From Triglochin maritima (Eukaryota > Streptophyta > Magnoliopsida > Alismatales > Juncaginaceae), in assembly GCA_963682175.1 (NCBI GenBank), contig OY821789.1:5394001-5458000 (forward strand): a stretch of 64,000 nucleotides of DNA, in the 5' to 3' direction. Shown in pieces: positions 1-11,236 of this stretch. The notes beneath the pieces were generated by a model. It had not been told where the DNA came from and did not search any database. It worked only from the letters and a program-made list of their open reading frames with translations. Every line of letters begins with the position of its first letter. The stretch's first letter is position 1. Both the position numbers and the translations under genes were made by a program.

Positions 1-838
1 ATTTAAGGATGTAGACGAGCTGAATAGTTCGACATGAACCAATTTCAAAGAAATGGCTCGATCGACTTGGGACGATACGAGTCAAATTCGAACATATCCA
101 TAACACTGTAGAATTCAATATAACATTTATTTTATTTTATTTTTTTTGAAAAATGCAGGTGTGGCCTCCAGAGGGTTTGAAGAAGTTCGAGACCTTGTCT
201 TACCTCCCCGACCTTACCGAAGAGCAATTGGCCAAGGAGATTGACTACCTTCTTAGAAGTGGATGGGTTCCTTGCATCGAGTTCTCGGAGGTACAATAAC
301 CGCTTCACGTGAATGAAAAATCAACAACACTATGTTACCTATATATATATATATATATCACTTAAGTATATATTTGAGTTTTAATTAAGTGAATATTGGT
401 GGTACAGGAAGGATTTGTTTCGCGCGATAACAACAGGTCCCCAGGTTATTATGACGGACGCTACTGGACCATGTGGAAGCTTCCCATGTTCGGGTGCACC
501 GACGCCGCTCAGGTGTTGAAGGAGGTGAACGAGTGCAAGAAGGCCTACCCAAACTACTTCAACCGCATCATCGGATTCGACAACAAGCGTCAGGTGCAAT
601 GCATCAGTTTCATCTCCTACAAGCCACCAAACAGCACCTAATTGATCTCCATTCTCTGATTCTGTGGCTGCTTCTCTCCAACGTTGCCAATTATTATGGG
701 TTATAATGTCCCTAATGTTTGTTTTTTGTTGGTGAGGATGGAAAATGTGTTCAAGCTCCGGCTACTTATATGAATAATGAAAGTACGTTGTTTTTATTGC
801 TTTTCGTTTGCTTGGTGTCAAATGTACGTCCACTTCCT
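1..838 (+). repeat. Perfect duplicate block, left copy (matches 10399-11236)
   Basis: Every base I compared between 1-838 and 10399-11236 is identical, including introns, the AT microsatellite length and the 3' UTR; the offset is 10398 throughout. Identity stops abruptly at 838/11236, after CACTTCCT. Beyond that point the two flanks are only loosely similar. The left end of the block lies at or beyond the window edge. Confidence 0.95.
159..641 (+). CDS. rbcS: RuBisCO small subunit, copy 1 (5' end outside window)
   Basis: This is the 3' part of a nuclear gene for the small subunit of ribulose-1,5-bisphosphate carboxylase/oxygenase, which joins the large subunit in the chloroplast stroma to fix CO2. 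Exon 2 is 159-290 (starting [11 protein letters not shown], ending CIEFSE before a gt at 291) and exon 3 is 408-641 (starting EGFVSRDNN, ending PPNST and TAA). Exon 1 with the transit peptide lies upstream of the window; 1-158 is intron 1, ending in a T-rich tract and ATGCAG. Intron 2 (291-407) carries an (AT)9 run. The small-subunit core [19 protein letters not shown] is intact, with no stops or frameshifts. Both exons and both introns are identical to the second copy at 10557-11039. It is probably functional, but the promoter and exon 1 cannot be judged. Confidence 0.95.
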
Positions 839-1080
839 GTCGTAATAAAGTCTATAATTTGTTTTTGTTTTTGTTCCAATTAATGTGTGGTATGTTTTGA
901 ATTTTTGATTATTTGCATGGATAATGGAATTGAATTACAAGTTCTGTTATTCCCAAATTGTAGCTACTGCATATTATTGTCCATGAGATCAGTTTACTGT
1001 TCAAATTGCGACATATTAAAACAATTGTCACATTTTTGTTTGCTGTTGCATTCCTAAATCCACTTGTTTATAATTCAATA
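839..1080 (+). other. Diverged rbcS 3' flank, copy 1
   Basis: This stretch aligns only patchily with 11237-11430. Shared words in the same order include GGATAATGGAATTG against GCATGATGGAATTG, and TGCATATTATTGTCCATGAG against TGCATATTATAACCCATGAG. The flanks are therefore an older duplicate than the perfect block beside them. No gene is seen. Confidence 0.6.
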
Positions 1081-2122
1081 ATGAACTGTTCGCTTTTTCG
1101 CATCTCTCTCTCATGTGTTATTTTTTAAAGGAAACTGTTTGTTGGACCTTTGTCTCACGGATGTTGCTGACGTGGCACTCATTACGCTGCTGATGTGACA
1201 CTTATCAACATTATTTTAAACTTTCCAACTTGAGTGGATGGCGTAACGATTTATGCACATGTTCTATTCCGAAATGTATTTTTAAATACTTCTAATCTAC
1301 CCACCATCGTCTCACCTTCCTCTTCCCTCTCCCCAAACTACCGTATTCCCTCTTTCTATCCATGTGCAGGCGGAGTCTCCAGGGTAAGGTCATATCCGAG
1401 CTAATATGAGTGTCTCCTCGACGACGACATCAACCAATATTGTAGACGATGATGGATACGAGAGGAAAGAGATGAGGAGAGTGATCAGTGACGAGCTATG
1501 AGATGGTGATGGGATCGAGGGGGTTTTTGGGAGTGGTGTGGATGTGAGAGGTTTGGGGTTGTGGATGTATAAACATACTCGTGATGCTCAATTATGTTTA
1601 GAAATCGGATGCTCAATAATTCTGGGTCATCAGGTCTCAAATTTCAATTCAGAATCCCCCCCCCCCAAATGGTGGTCAAGTATTTGGATTACATCAACTC
1701 TTAAATTTCAATTCAGAAGCCCCCCAAAGACACAACTAATGTTCAGAAAGAGAAGACAAATAATATTTCAGTGTTGAATCATGTTCAAGTTCAAAGAGTT
1801 GGACGTTCACCTACGAATCGAAGAGTATCAATTGCAAAATAAATCTTCAAGAAGAACATGTCCAATATTGAATCTTATTTCAGTTCAAAGAGTTGAACGA
1901 CCACCTACCGAACAGTCTCAACTGCAGAAAAAATCTCCAAAAAATCATCAAGAAAACTCAAAAGATAAGAATAAGTGTAAGGGAAATGTCGATTTATGTA
2001 ACGTAATTCATCGCCCTGAAGATCCAGACTTTATAGATTGGATTTGTGAGTCTATAAAAAAATTAAAATTTACGAATTGTAATTTTGTTTTTTGTTCATT
2101 TTTGTAATTATTATTTTCAATA
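1081..2122. other. Intergenic, with a short 94-bp direct duplication
   Basis: No supported gene. TCAAAGAGTT occurs at 1791 and again at 1885, each followed by a similar run of about 60 bases, so an imperfect direct repeat of period 94 is present. The pair AAATTTCAATTCAGAA near 1638 and 1705, each followed by a C run, is a second small duplication. The open frame across 1781-2107 follows these repeats and shows no known domain. Confidence 0.4.
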
Positions 2123-2525
2123 TGGCTGCTGGACACATTATGGACAAACTCTAGATTGGCTCAGTGTCCAGTATTGGACTAACTATTGGACACGTTCTGG
2201 ACACACATACATTCGTGTCTAGAGTGTGTCCAACAATCAATCTAATCCTGGACACAAGTCAGTTCAGTGTGTGTCCAGACTTGGAGATGAGCCAGTTTAG
2301 AGTGCGTCCAGATCTAGATGTTAGATAAACCTGCGTACCGGGCTCAACCCGGCCTGGAAGGCTAAACGGGCAGGCCCCAGGCCTGACCCTACCCTGTACC
2401 CACCTCTAACACTAGCGGGTTTGGAGTTTGTCCAGAACGTTCTAGCAGTCAGTCCAATTCTGGTTGTGTCCACTGCTGGATATGTTGGTGTCCAGTGTTG
2501 GACACCCAAGTTACGACCTGGACTG
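2123..2525. repeat. TGTCCA/TGGACA-rich degenerate array
   Basis: About 400 bases are built from irregular repeats of TGGACA, GTCCAG and CTGGAC (for example GTGTCCAGTATTGGAC). The spacing is not strictly periodic. A GC-rich patch at 2335-2410 interrupts it. The same core words make up arrays at 4930-5460, 20013-20445 and 54690-55410. Confidence 0.6.
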
Positions 2526-3368
2526 ACAAATTATTTAGAAACAAACATTTTCTTCTTTTATCGGAAATCACAAATTGTTAATGATTTAAAGAATTAACAG
2601 ATAATGACTCTTTTGTCGGAAACTCCCCTACCGTTGCTAACGTAACCGATGACATGACCTGCGTTCGTGACACGATGCTCTTTGTATCAACACCCCTTTT
2701 TAAAATACTCAAAGTTACGTTTTTTTGCATTTATTTAGAATACCCCTAAATCAACACACCTATGCACCTTTAATCTTCACGGTGGAGTTTGATAGCCTTA
2801 GAAATATTTGTTTCTGTTGGTTAGGATTCAATTCATAGGGTTGATTAGATCTTTCTTCGTATACTTTTGTTTATTATTAAAATTTAAAAAATAATCAATG
2901 TCTCTCTCGTTATCGGAGTATTGAAATTTAAAATGAAATTCCCTCAATAACCACCAGTGGAATTGTAATTTTTTTTTTGATCTTATAGCATAATGCTTCC
3001 AAATTAGTGTGTGGTTACCTTTACCTAAGACTAAACAGCAAAGCTCAATTGAGTTTACTTAGATTAAAACTCTACGTGTTACGTTTATCGAACCTAAATT
3101 TGGATTTGAGTTCGGCTTTTTAAATTTGGGTCAAAATTTTGACAAGCATATCACGAGCCAATTTCCCCCTTTTTTGTCATGAAAATTAAATATTTTTGAC
3201 ACATTACATGTCAAGGTACGACAAAATATGTTGATTTATGACATAGAATATATATATATATATATATATATATTTAGTTTCAATATATTATTTCTTAGTA
3301 ATTAATGTTAGCATCTGTAAAATATAAATAATAAAATATATTTATGGATTTATAGAAATAAAAATATA
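2526..3368. other. AT-rich intergenic DNA
   Basis: No gene is supported. The stretch has an (AT)n microsatellite at about 3249-3273 and otherwise nothing I recognise. Confidence 0.4.
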
Positions 3369-4929
3369 GTTATATATAGGCTTGTAAATGAGTCGGATAC
3401 GGGACGAGTATGTCCTCACCCGGACCCGTCAAAATTAGCGGGTACAGGTATATACCCAACCCAATATTGGTCTACCCATACCCACCTTGTACCCGGTAGG
3501 TTAGCAGGTACGGGCCGGGTAAACGGGTAAGCAGGTTAAACCTATTAAATATATCACGTAAATAAAAAAATCAAACAAACACAAATGTCTCACCAATCAC
3601 AAATACATGTCTGACAAAACATCACACACAAATGTGTAACGATCACAAATACATGTCTAACAAACCCATAAAATAAAATAAAAACAAGGAAGCTACTCAA
3701 AAATGAAACCAAAACAACAAAAATAACGTGAAATAACAAAAAATTTAGGGTTAATTACAGTTTGACCCCCCTGAACTATGCCTTGGTATCACTTTGCCCC
3801 CGTGAACTTTCAAAGTTAACAATTACCCCCTGAAATTTATCATAAAGCATCCACAAGATTTGCATTGTCCCTATCTCAATTGTATATTGTATATCAGTAT
3901 ATGGAATCAATTTTCTCGACAAAATAAGTTAAGCAAAAATGTTGGAGCTTTGGCCCTCAAATAACCCAAAATCAATTCTATGATCTATCAAACCCACGAA
4001 CTTTGGCCCTCAAAAGAGCAAGAATCGAATGGAATGAAGAAAGAGAAGTCAATCTTATCTTGAATCTCGTCGTCGATCTTTTCTAAGTTGGGACTCATCT
4101 TCAAATTAGCATCCATCAATGGCAAAGCATCATCTTCGTCTTCATTTCCTTTAACATCCAAAATCAAAACCCTAAACCAAACCAAACCAAATCAACAAGA
4201 AGAGAAAAGAACAGACGTGTGGAGGGAGACAATGCGTGTGGAGGTATTGGCGACCGACAGGAGGGACGATGGCGAGGTTCGGCGGCCGGCGAGAGTGGAG
4301 GTTGCGAGGTTGGGGAGGGAGAAGAAGAGGTTTGGACTGAAGAGGGAGAAGAAGTGTTATATCCTAAACCTTAATTAGGAGGTTAAGTATGTGTTAGTGG
4401 GGTTAATGGTTGCTTTGACTATGGGTTGAAGTGATGGTGGACGAATGGGTGATGTGATGAGGTATGGTGAGGGTGTAGGTGTTGGTTTTGAAATGGAAGG
4501 AAACACACTTCTCTCATCTCTCTCTCTCACGTTTCTCTCTTCTCCTCCCATCATCTCTTCCTCTCCTTGTCTGGATTCCGACGGTTGGGGGTTGCCAGAG
4601 GAGGTGTGAAGGCGGCCTTGGGTGGTGGAGTGTAGGAAAGAGCCCTACGTCGGTGTAGTCGAGTGGACAAGGTGTAGTCGGTGGTGGTGTTGCTTAAAGA
4701 AGGCGAGAGGGGAGTGGAACTCTGACGACCTCCGGAGATTACAAGAAATGTATGCTAAGTTCTTTGCATTAGATTTTACTCACACATGGTGTGATGGGTG
4801 TCTCGTCGTCGGCCAAGGGCCTCGTTGGCGACGAGCGATGGCCAATGGACTGCCAGAGTGGTCTGTCCCTGTCGGACGTTGGGCTAGCTGGCTGTCTGGA
4901 CATGGGTGACCAGGTTTTATGTAGTGTGT

Positions 4930-5460
4930 TGATGGAAACGTCTAGACAAATGGACGAATGGACGGAAGCTGCTGGACGAATGGACGGAAGCTGCTGGACG
5001 AATGGACAGAAGCTGCTGAACGAACAGACGGAAGTTGCTGGACAAATAGATGGCTTGACTAACGGGTGGACGAATGGACTAACGGTTAGACTGACGTCTA
5101 GACGTGGACGAAAGTGCTGGACTAACGATTGGACAAATGGATTGGACTGACGTCTGGACGTGGACGAAAGTGTTGGACCAACAGCTGGACGTGGATTGAC
5201 GTCTGGACGCGTACGGATGTGTTGGACGAGTTCTGGACAAACTTTCTGGACGAGTTATGGACATACTTTCTGGACGGACTTCAGGACATAGTTTCTGAAC
5301 GAGTCTTGGACAAACTTTCTAGACGAATGGACATGATTTCTGGATGGACACTGAGACAGACTTTCTGAGCGAGTTATGGACAGACTTTCTGGACGGACTT
5401 ATGGAAGGATTTTTTGGACGGATTTTTGGACTAATGGACAGAGCTGCTGGATTTATTTGC
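4930..5460. repeat. 22-bp tandem array with TGGACGAATGGAC
   Basis: The best part (about 4966-5050) repeats GCTGCTGGACGAATGGACGG plus AA with a period of 22. It then decays into irregular units built on TGGAC, such as TTCTGGACGAGTTATGGAC. Open frames on both strands here are a by-product of the repeat. Confidence 0.75.
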
Positions 5461-7869
5461 ACATATCATCCTTGAGTTGTATTTCTTTTCATGTGTTATT
5501 TTGCATTTTAGTAACCCACCCTATGTAGTAGACATGTGGGATCGTAGATCCCAATGAGTTGAGTGGTCACACAATTTTGTTGGGTGAAGTGACTACCGAC
5601 CTGGATGGCGATGGAAGCTGTTGTCTTGGCTTTATAGCGACAAAGTTGGTGTCTACTCGTGAGAGCAATGAGTCAACATCATTTTTGTAGTTTGTGGGAT
5701 TGTGGATCCCGATGCATTGCATGTGAAGGGAATGTGTTCTAAAAGTTTTACTTTTAAATGTCAATTATTATGAATTGAATGAGAAATCATTTTGTTCCTT
5801 GTTTATGTTATTCGTCTTTTAGAAGTGTTAAGGAAGAGACTCTTGGTCCTTAACCTAGAGCTCTAAAAGATATTGTTTACATAAAACAAAAGATATTCGC
5901 AATCATGGTAATTAACATGAGACATTAATTACCGAGTTAAGATTTCCGTGTTGGTCATAGATCATTGTAGCTCTACAAGTGAGTGACGACACGAGTATGC
6001 AAAAGAGGAAAATATTACTTTTGTATACTGAATAAAGCTAATAAGTAAAATATTATAGAAATGTGTTTCTGTGTCATTAATATTTTACTGTCTTCGGTTC
6101 TTTGATATGAGACTTATATCCAATCACTTAAGGAATGCTTAATTAAACTAGTGTCTTGAGCTATCGATGAGTGTAGTGTAAAGACATTAGTTGGTTAAGC
6201 ATAACTTTCGTTGGAGAAGATAGTCAGTCAAAAGATTATCATTGCCCCTCTTAATTGAGTGATGATATTAGTGAGCCCCTTGATAAAGCAAAGTTATAAT
6301 GTGCACAATGTGATTTGAGTTAAGTCACATATTTATAACTAGCTTAAAGAGATCAAGAAATGAATACTAATACAAAGATGACACAATACTACTTTGTGTG
6401 TATTCTTAATATCATGAGGCAAGGGACGGACACAAGTGGTGCACTCCATCACTAAATGGATCAGGTTTTGGTTCGAGTGGAATTAAGACATCTAACTAAT
6501 TGGGAGCTATAATGTGTAGCTAGATACCGCTTATAGCTTGTGATATTAAGTTCTTAATATCACTGTCAACTTAGTCTATATCCTCTCATAGGTCACACCG
6601 CAAAAACCGAGAAACAAGAAGCTTGATTTTGATTCATATGATGTGTCAGGTTTCTTATAGAAAATATGACACATGTGGTAAACAAATAAAATCAATTATG
6701 TTGTATATAAACATAATTAGAATCATGATAAATTCATATGAGATGCATATATTATGGGATGTAATAATTTATTATTGCATAGGATAATATATTGCATAAG
6801 TTGTGAATTTGCTGAAACCCCTAAAGTTCAAATTTTGTTGGAAATAAATCCAAAATTTGAAAAAGGCAAAATCGGGTAGAAGTTCGGTAATCCGTTATGG
6901 TTCGGTCGACCGAAGGATCTATGGATCGGTCAACTGAACGTGGAGCGGATAGTCGTAGCTGATTGACCGAACTTGACCAAAGTGCCTGGATCTTTGGTAC
7001 GGTGTACCGAACCAGAAACGGTCGACCGAACAATGTCAAGTTCTGATATTTTCGGTTAACCGAATAGCACTCGGTCTTGGATGAGAATTAGTCCGATCGG
7101 TTAAGGAGAATTTTTCTCCTTAAGATTCGGTCATCCGTCGCGTACTCGGTTAAACAATCGTGACATATTCGGTTAACCGAGTGGGACTCGGTAAACCGAA
7201 GCACGATCAATTTTCTGTCTTTGATAATTAAGAGATTAATTTGATCGATGGTTGGATTAGCTCCAAACTTGGTCAAACGTTTTGTGGGTGCATATAATGC
7301 ATTATGGAATTAGTTTGTGAGAGAAAATGTCAAGAATTCGTGGCTTAAGAATAGCCATGATAGAGAGTAAGATTGGAGCCTATAAATAGGTCCTTATTCT
7401 CCTTAATTATGTTAGAAGAAGTTTGCTAAATATTTTCTCTCCTAATTCACCACAAAAATCCACGAAATTTCTCTTAGTTTTCTAAGTCTTTGAAGGAGAA
7501 ATCTCAAAGGCTAAGGAAGGGGTTTGTAGCTAGATTCTAAGCTTGTTTGGAGATTGATTGGCTAGCTCCTTTCTCTCCAACCTTGTTTAGGGTTTCGGTG
7601 AACACTAGGAGACATCCGGGGCAACGAGAAGTGACGATTGACTTCCTCAACGTCTCTGAAACGTCAAGAAGTTTTTAAGAACTTCTAGGTATGAATTTCG
7701 GAGTCCCTTTGGGTTTGGTTTAATAAGTTTTTGAGTTGTTAAAACAAACCGATGCATGCATAAAATAAATCGAAGAAAATTGTAATAGATTCTTATTATA
7801 CATGAAAATTCGAAAAATATATATGTATAATTAAACATGAAATCCTACAGCATGGTACCCGGCTCTATG

Positions 7870-8070
7870 GAGCGGGATGCCTGTCGGGCGTTGTCTGGTG
7901 GAGGGTGAAGTACAGGTTGTGTGAGAAACCCCGGGGTAGTACAACTTGTATGAGCGACCCATGATGACAGCTTGTGTGAGCATTTCCGGGAGTACAACTT
8001 ATGTGAGCGCCCGATGATGACACCTTGTGTGAGCATTACTCAGAGTATAACTTGTGTGAGCGTCTGAAAA
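7870..8070. repeat. Short tandem repeat with CTTGTGTGAGCG
   Basis: Three to four imperfect units alternate GTACAACTTGTGTGAGCG with GATGATGACAGCTTGTGTGAG, giving a period of roughly 55-60. It lies in the 3' part of the long LTR-like insertion, where such short arrays are common. Confidence 0.55.
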
Positions 8071-8634
8071 TCATATACGTATCTATTTGACGCGGAAGTA
8101 TGCGTGATCCTCACCGAACCCTCATAATTAGTATAGTCACGAGTGAGGGTGTGTCAGGTATTTTTTGAAAGACCGCATGTGTCTGCGGTATGTTTCCTCG
8201 GGAAATCCATTATTGCTGTTGGAAGGATGGATGTCCTTTAGTACCATGGAGAGGGAAGTTTCATGTTGCATTCTTGTATGTCATGATCACTAGTATGATA
8301 GGCTAATGATACTGTAGTTGCACATGTATGTAGGTGGACTTGGTATACAAAATTTTCTTATGGAAACTCAGACATTGTTATCTCATTTGCATTTCATGAC
8401 AGTAGTAGGTGCTAGGTTGGTGGCGACCGAGGACGGGAGCACTTTAGGATCAGATCCTCCAGTCTTTTCCTAGATTGTATAATTACTTGTATTCTTCCAG
8501 TGTTCCGGGACGTTACAAGAAGAAGTGTGGACGACGGGAGAAGAGGAGGTGTGGACGGTGAGAGAGGATATTTTTGTTAGGGTTAGAGTTTATTAGTGTT
8601 ATGGTTTTTGTTTTGTATTTTTGTTTATTAGCTA

Positions 8635-8638
<4 letters not shown>

Positions 8639-8681
<43 letters not shown>
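8639..8681. repeat. (AT)n microsatellite
   Basis: An almost pure AT dinucleotide run of about 40 bases lies immediately left of the MITE at 8682-8888. Confidence 0.9.
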
Positions 8682-8683
<2 letters not shown>

Positions 8684-8888
8684 GGGTCAAGCTCTAGTGA
8701 GCCCATGACTCATCAAATTTAGTTTAAGCCCCTACAATCTCACCGTTGGATCTTATTTACAGTTAATCTCACCATTCATTAGCATAACCGTTTTTTTCTT
8801 AATCTACCTTACATTTTGAAATGAGTGGTGGATATTGTGGGGGCTTAATTTAGTTTGATTAAGCTCTGGGCTCACTTGAGAATTCTTG
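8682..8888. mobile_element. MITE with long terminal inverted repeats
   Basis: The left end holds GTGAGCCCATGACTCATC and TTTAAGCCCCTACAAT. The right end read in reverse gives GTGAGCCCAGAGCTTAATC and TTAAGCCCCCACAAT, so arms of about 50 bases pair imperfectly around a short core. It is about 200 bp and non-coding. It sits next to an AT tract, so target-site borders are uncertain. Confidence 0.55.
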
Positions 8889-9091
8889 TATATTATAATA
8901 TATATTGATAACGGGTACGGGTAACACATATACCCATAACTGACCTGTTTATCAAGCGGGTAAACAGGTACGGGTTAATGGGTACAAATTTTTAAACGGA
9001 TACAAAATTTTGTACCCATACCCGTACCTACACGAGTCTGGTACACGGGTATACATGTATTATCCACCCCGTTTACGACCCTAGTTATACA

Positions 9092-9720
9092 GCACGACGG
9101 ACATCTAACAAGCTGAGCTGAGTCAACTTAACTACTTTATCAAGCCAACTTTTAGACATTGCACTAATTGTATAGAAGGCTTGCACATTTGTCGAATTCT
9201 ATCTTTCCCCCGTTCTTCTTATCGTTGTTTCTGGCCAATCAAATCATGTGACATAGAAGAGTTCTAGTTGTCATATGATTAGGGTTATGATTCACCACCC
9301 CTCTGTATTTTGTTTTCAAGCATAAACGAGCTAATTGATCCTGAAAGCATATTATTAAAATTCCAAACAAATCTCACAAAAGTTTATGTATAAAGAACAG
9401 AAAATCCTTTATGAGTTATATCCAAAGACATCAGAAAAAAACGTCTTTATATCAACAAGAAATTAAGACCAAAGCCTATGACATTGTGGATTCTGTAGCC
9501 GTCGATAACGTGGAGAGTTTCGAAAATCATCACGTCTCAAACCGTAATTTTAATTTTCAATATGATATTGAAAAAGAGGGTTGAATCTTCATATCCTTAT
9601 AACACAAGTGAGCGTCTCCTATCCGCTTCAAATATGATATTCATTTGTATTTAACACTACAAACTAGAATATGGTTATGGAAATCTGTATCCTAATAACT
9701 AATCTTGCCCAATTTTTGCA
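9092..9720. other. Intergenic upstream of rbcS copy 2
   Basis: AT-rich sequence without a supported gene or repeat; distal upstream region of the rbcS gene at 9973. Confidence 0.4.
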
Positions 9721-9972
9721 GACCACACACCAAGGACCTAAAGAACCCAATCCAATCGTTTCCCAGTTGTGTGGAATAGGGATGTGTAACGTCACCAACT
9801 TGACATCCTTCGGTTAGATGAGAGATTAATTTATTGGATGTGGGCCGTTGGCTGGGATTGATGTGGTGGTGGTGTGGGGGTAGTGAGGCTATTTAAACCG
9901 AAAGATGGAATGCCATCCTCACTCAAGTAGTGGAAACCAGTAGTTGTGTGAGCTCAATTCTTGGCTTGTGCA
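9721..9972 (+). promoter_or_regulatory. rbcS copy 2 promoter and 5' UTR
   Basis: A TATA-like TATTTAAA lies at 9890-9897, about 75 bases before the ATG, leaving room for a 5' UTR of roughly 40-50 bases. Upstream, GTGTGGAATAGGG (about 9769) resembles the GT-box of rbcS light-responsive promoters, and CCAATCC (about 9751) could act as a CAAT box. I see no perfect I-box (GATAAG) or G-box in this stretch. The TATA call is firm; the other elements are guesses by similarity. Confidence 0.6.
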
Positions 9973-11039
9973 ATGGCTTCTTCAATGATGAGCTCATCCG
10001 CCGTGGCCTGCGCCACCGTGGCCCAAGCCACCAGAGTGGCTCCTTTCAATGGCCTTAAGTCGTCTGCGGCCTTCCCCGTCACCCGCAAGGCCAACAACGA
10101 CTTCTCCTCCCTCCCCAGCAACGGTGGTAGGGTTAGCTGCATGCAGGTAATTAAGTGAATCTACTTGATTTTTCTCAATTGTCGCAAATTACACTACTTT
10201 TTAGTTTCAAGACTTCTATTTTAGGGCTCAAGGATGTTGCAATATATATGCAAATTGAATGACAACTCAGTTGTTAGATCTCTTACATTTTTGCGTAGCT
10301 AAACTCATAAGTCTGAGATTAATTAGTTTGAATAAATTAGATAAATCGCTTAAGAAATTTATTTTTTCTTAAATCATTGTAGTATAGGGTATACCAGTAT
10401 TTAAGGATGTAGACGAGCTGAATAGTTCGACATGAACCAATTTCAAAGAAATGGCTCGATCGACTTGGGACGATACGAGTCAAATTCGAACATATCCATA
10501 ACACTGTAGAATTCAATATAACATTTATTTTATTTTATTTTTTTTGAAAAATGCAGGTGTGGCCTCCAGAGGGTTTGAAGAAGTTCGAGACCTTGTCTTA
10601 CCTCCCCGACCTTACCGAAGAGCAATTGGCCAAGGAGATTGACTACCTTCTTAGAAGTGGATGGGTTCCTTGCATCGAGTTCTCGGAGGTACAATAACCG
10701 CTTCACGTGAATGAAAAATCAACAACACTATGTTACCTATATATATATATATATATCACTTAAGTATATATTTGAGTTTTAATTAAGTGAATATTGGTGG
10801 TACAGGAAGGATTTGTTTCGCGCGATAACAACAGGTCCCCAGGTTATTATGACGGACGCTACTGGACCATGTGGAAGCTTCCCATGTTCGGGTGCACCGA
10901 CGCCGCTCAGGTGTTGAAGGAGGTGAACGAGTGCAAGAAGGCCTACCCAAACTACTTCAACCGCATCATCGGATTCGACAACAAGCGTCAGGTGCAATGC
11001 ATCAGTTTCATCTCCTACAAGCCACCAAACAGCACCTAA
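9973..11039 (+). CDS. rbcS: RuBisCO small subunit precursor, copy 2 (complete)
   Basis: Complete gene for the chloroplast RuBisCO small subunit. Exon 1 is 9973-10146 (residues 1-58), exon 2 is 10557-10688 (59-102) and exon 3 is 10806-11039 (103-179 and TAA); introns 10147-10556 and 10689-10805 have gt...ag ends and phase 0. The 179-residue precursor matches the family length. Residues 1-56 form a Ser/Ala/Thr-rich transit peptide starting MASSMMSSS, and cleavage after GGRVSC would give a 123-residue mature chain beginning MQVWPP. The core [19 protein letters not shown] is intact. The first Met is chosen because it opens the transit peptide and sits about 75 bases after the TATA-like box. The gene lies tandem with copy 1 and is identical to it from mid-intron 1 into the 3' flank. 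Confidence 0.98.
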
Positions 11040-11236
11040 TTGATCTCCATTCTCTGATTCTGTGGCTGCTTCTCTCCAACGTTGCCAATTATTATGGGTT
11101 ATAATGTCCCTAATGTTTGTTTTTTGTTGGTGAGGATGGAAAATGTGTTCAAGCTCCGGCTACTTATATGAATAATGAAAGTACGTTGTTTTTATTGCTT
11201 TTCGTTTGCTTGGTGTCAAATGTACGTCCACTTCCT
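10399..11236 (+). repeat. Perfect duplicate block, right copy (matches 1-838)
   Basis: Partner of 1-838. It runs from mid-intron 1 through exon 3 and about 200 bases past the stop codon. Identity in non-coding sequence shows very recent copying, not selection on the protein. Confidence 0.95.

Larger units (their letters stand above)
4355..8517 (+). mobile_element. Long solo-LTR-like insertion (possible Ty3/gypsy LTR)
   Basis: It begins TGTTATATCCTAA and ends GGGACGTTACA, the TG...CA form of LTRs. Identical 5-bp flanks (AGAAG, 4350-4354 and 8518-8522) lie on each side, but the flank is AG-rich so chance is possible. TATAAATAGG at about 7381-7390 followed by an expressed-looking leader suggests a + strand LTR promoter. 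The ends match the insertion at 37274-38955 in reverse orientation. Inside are a 22-bp GGAC array (4930-5460), CGGTCGACCG-type repeats (6840-7210) and a tandem repeat containing CTTGTGTGAGCG (7900-8070). No reverse transcriptase or integrase is seen. At 4.2 kb it is long for one LTR and may itself be composite. Confidence 0.5.
3377..9083. mobile_element. hAT-like element, split by an LTR-type insertion
   Basis: The left terminus reads TAGGCTTGTAAATG and the right terminus CGTTTACGACCCTA, imperfect inverted repeats. An 8-bp target duplication flanks it: GTTATATA at 3369-3376 and GTTATACA at 9084-9091 (7/8). The subterminal parts (3395-3540 and 8910-9065) are packed with CGGGTA/TACCCG words, as in the 28053-28453 element. 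No transposase is recognisable, so it would be non-autonomous. Removing the nested insertion at 4355-8517 leaves about 1.5 kb. 8-bp duplications and TAGGG-type ends are typical of hAT elements; the assignment is by structure only. Confidence 0.65.

Noticed and set aside
381..599. 72-codon open frame antisense to rbcS exon 3 (also 10779-10997)
   Set aside because: It is the reverse strand of a highly constrained exon; no promoter, splice or protein evidence supports it.
1..838. Copy 1 of rbcS as a pure assembly duplicate
   Set aside because: The flanks after 838 and 11236 are related but clearly different, which a duplicated contig would not produce. Long-read confirmation is still needed for the perfect block.
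5079..5368. Open frames with CWTN/WTNG repeats
   Set aside because: Product of the TGGACGAATGG array, not a protein family.
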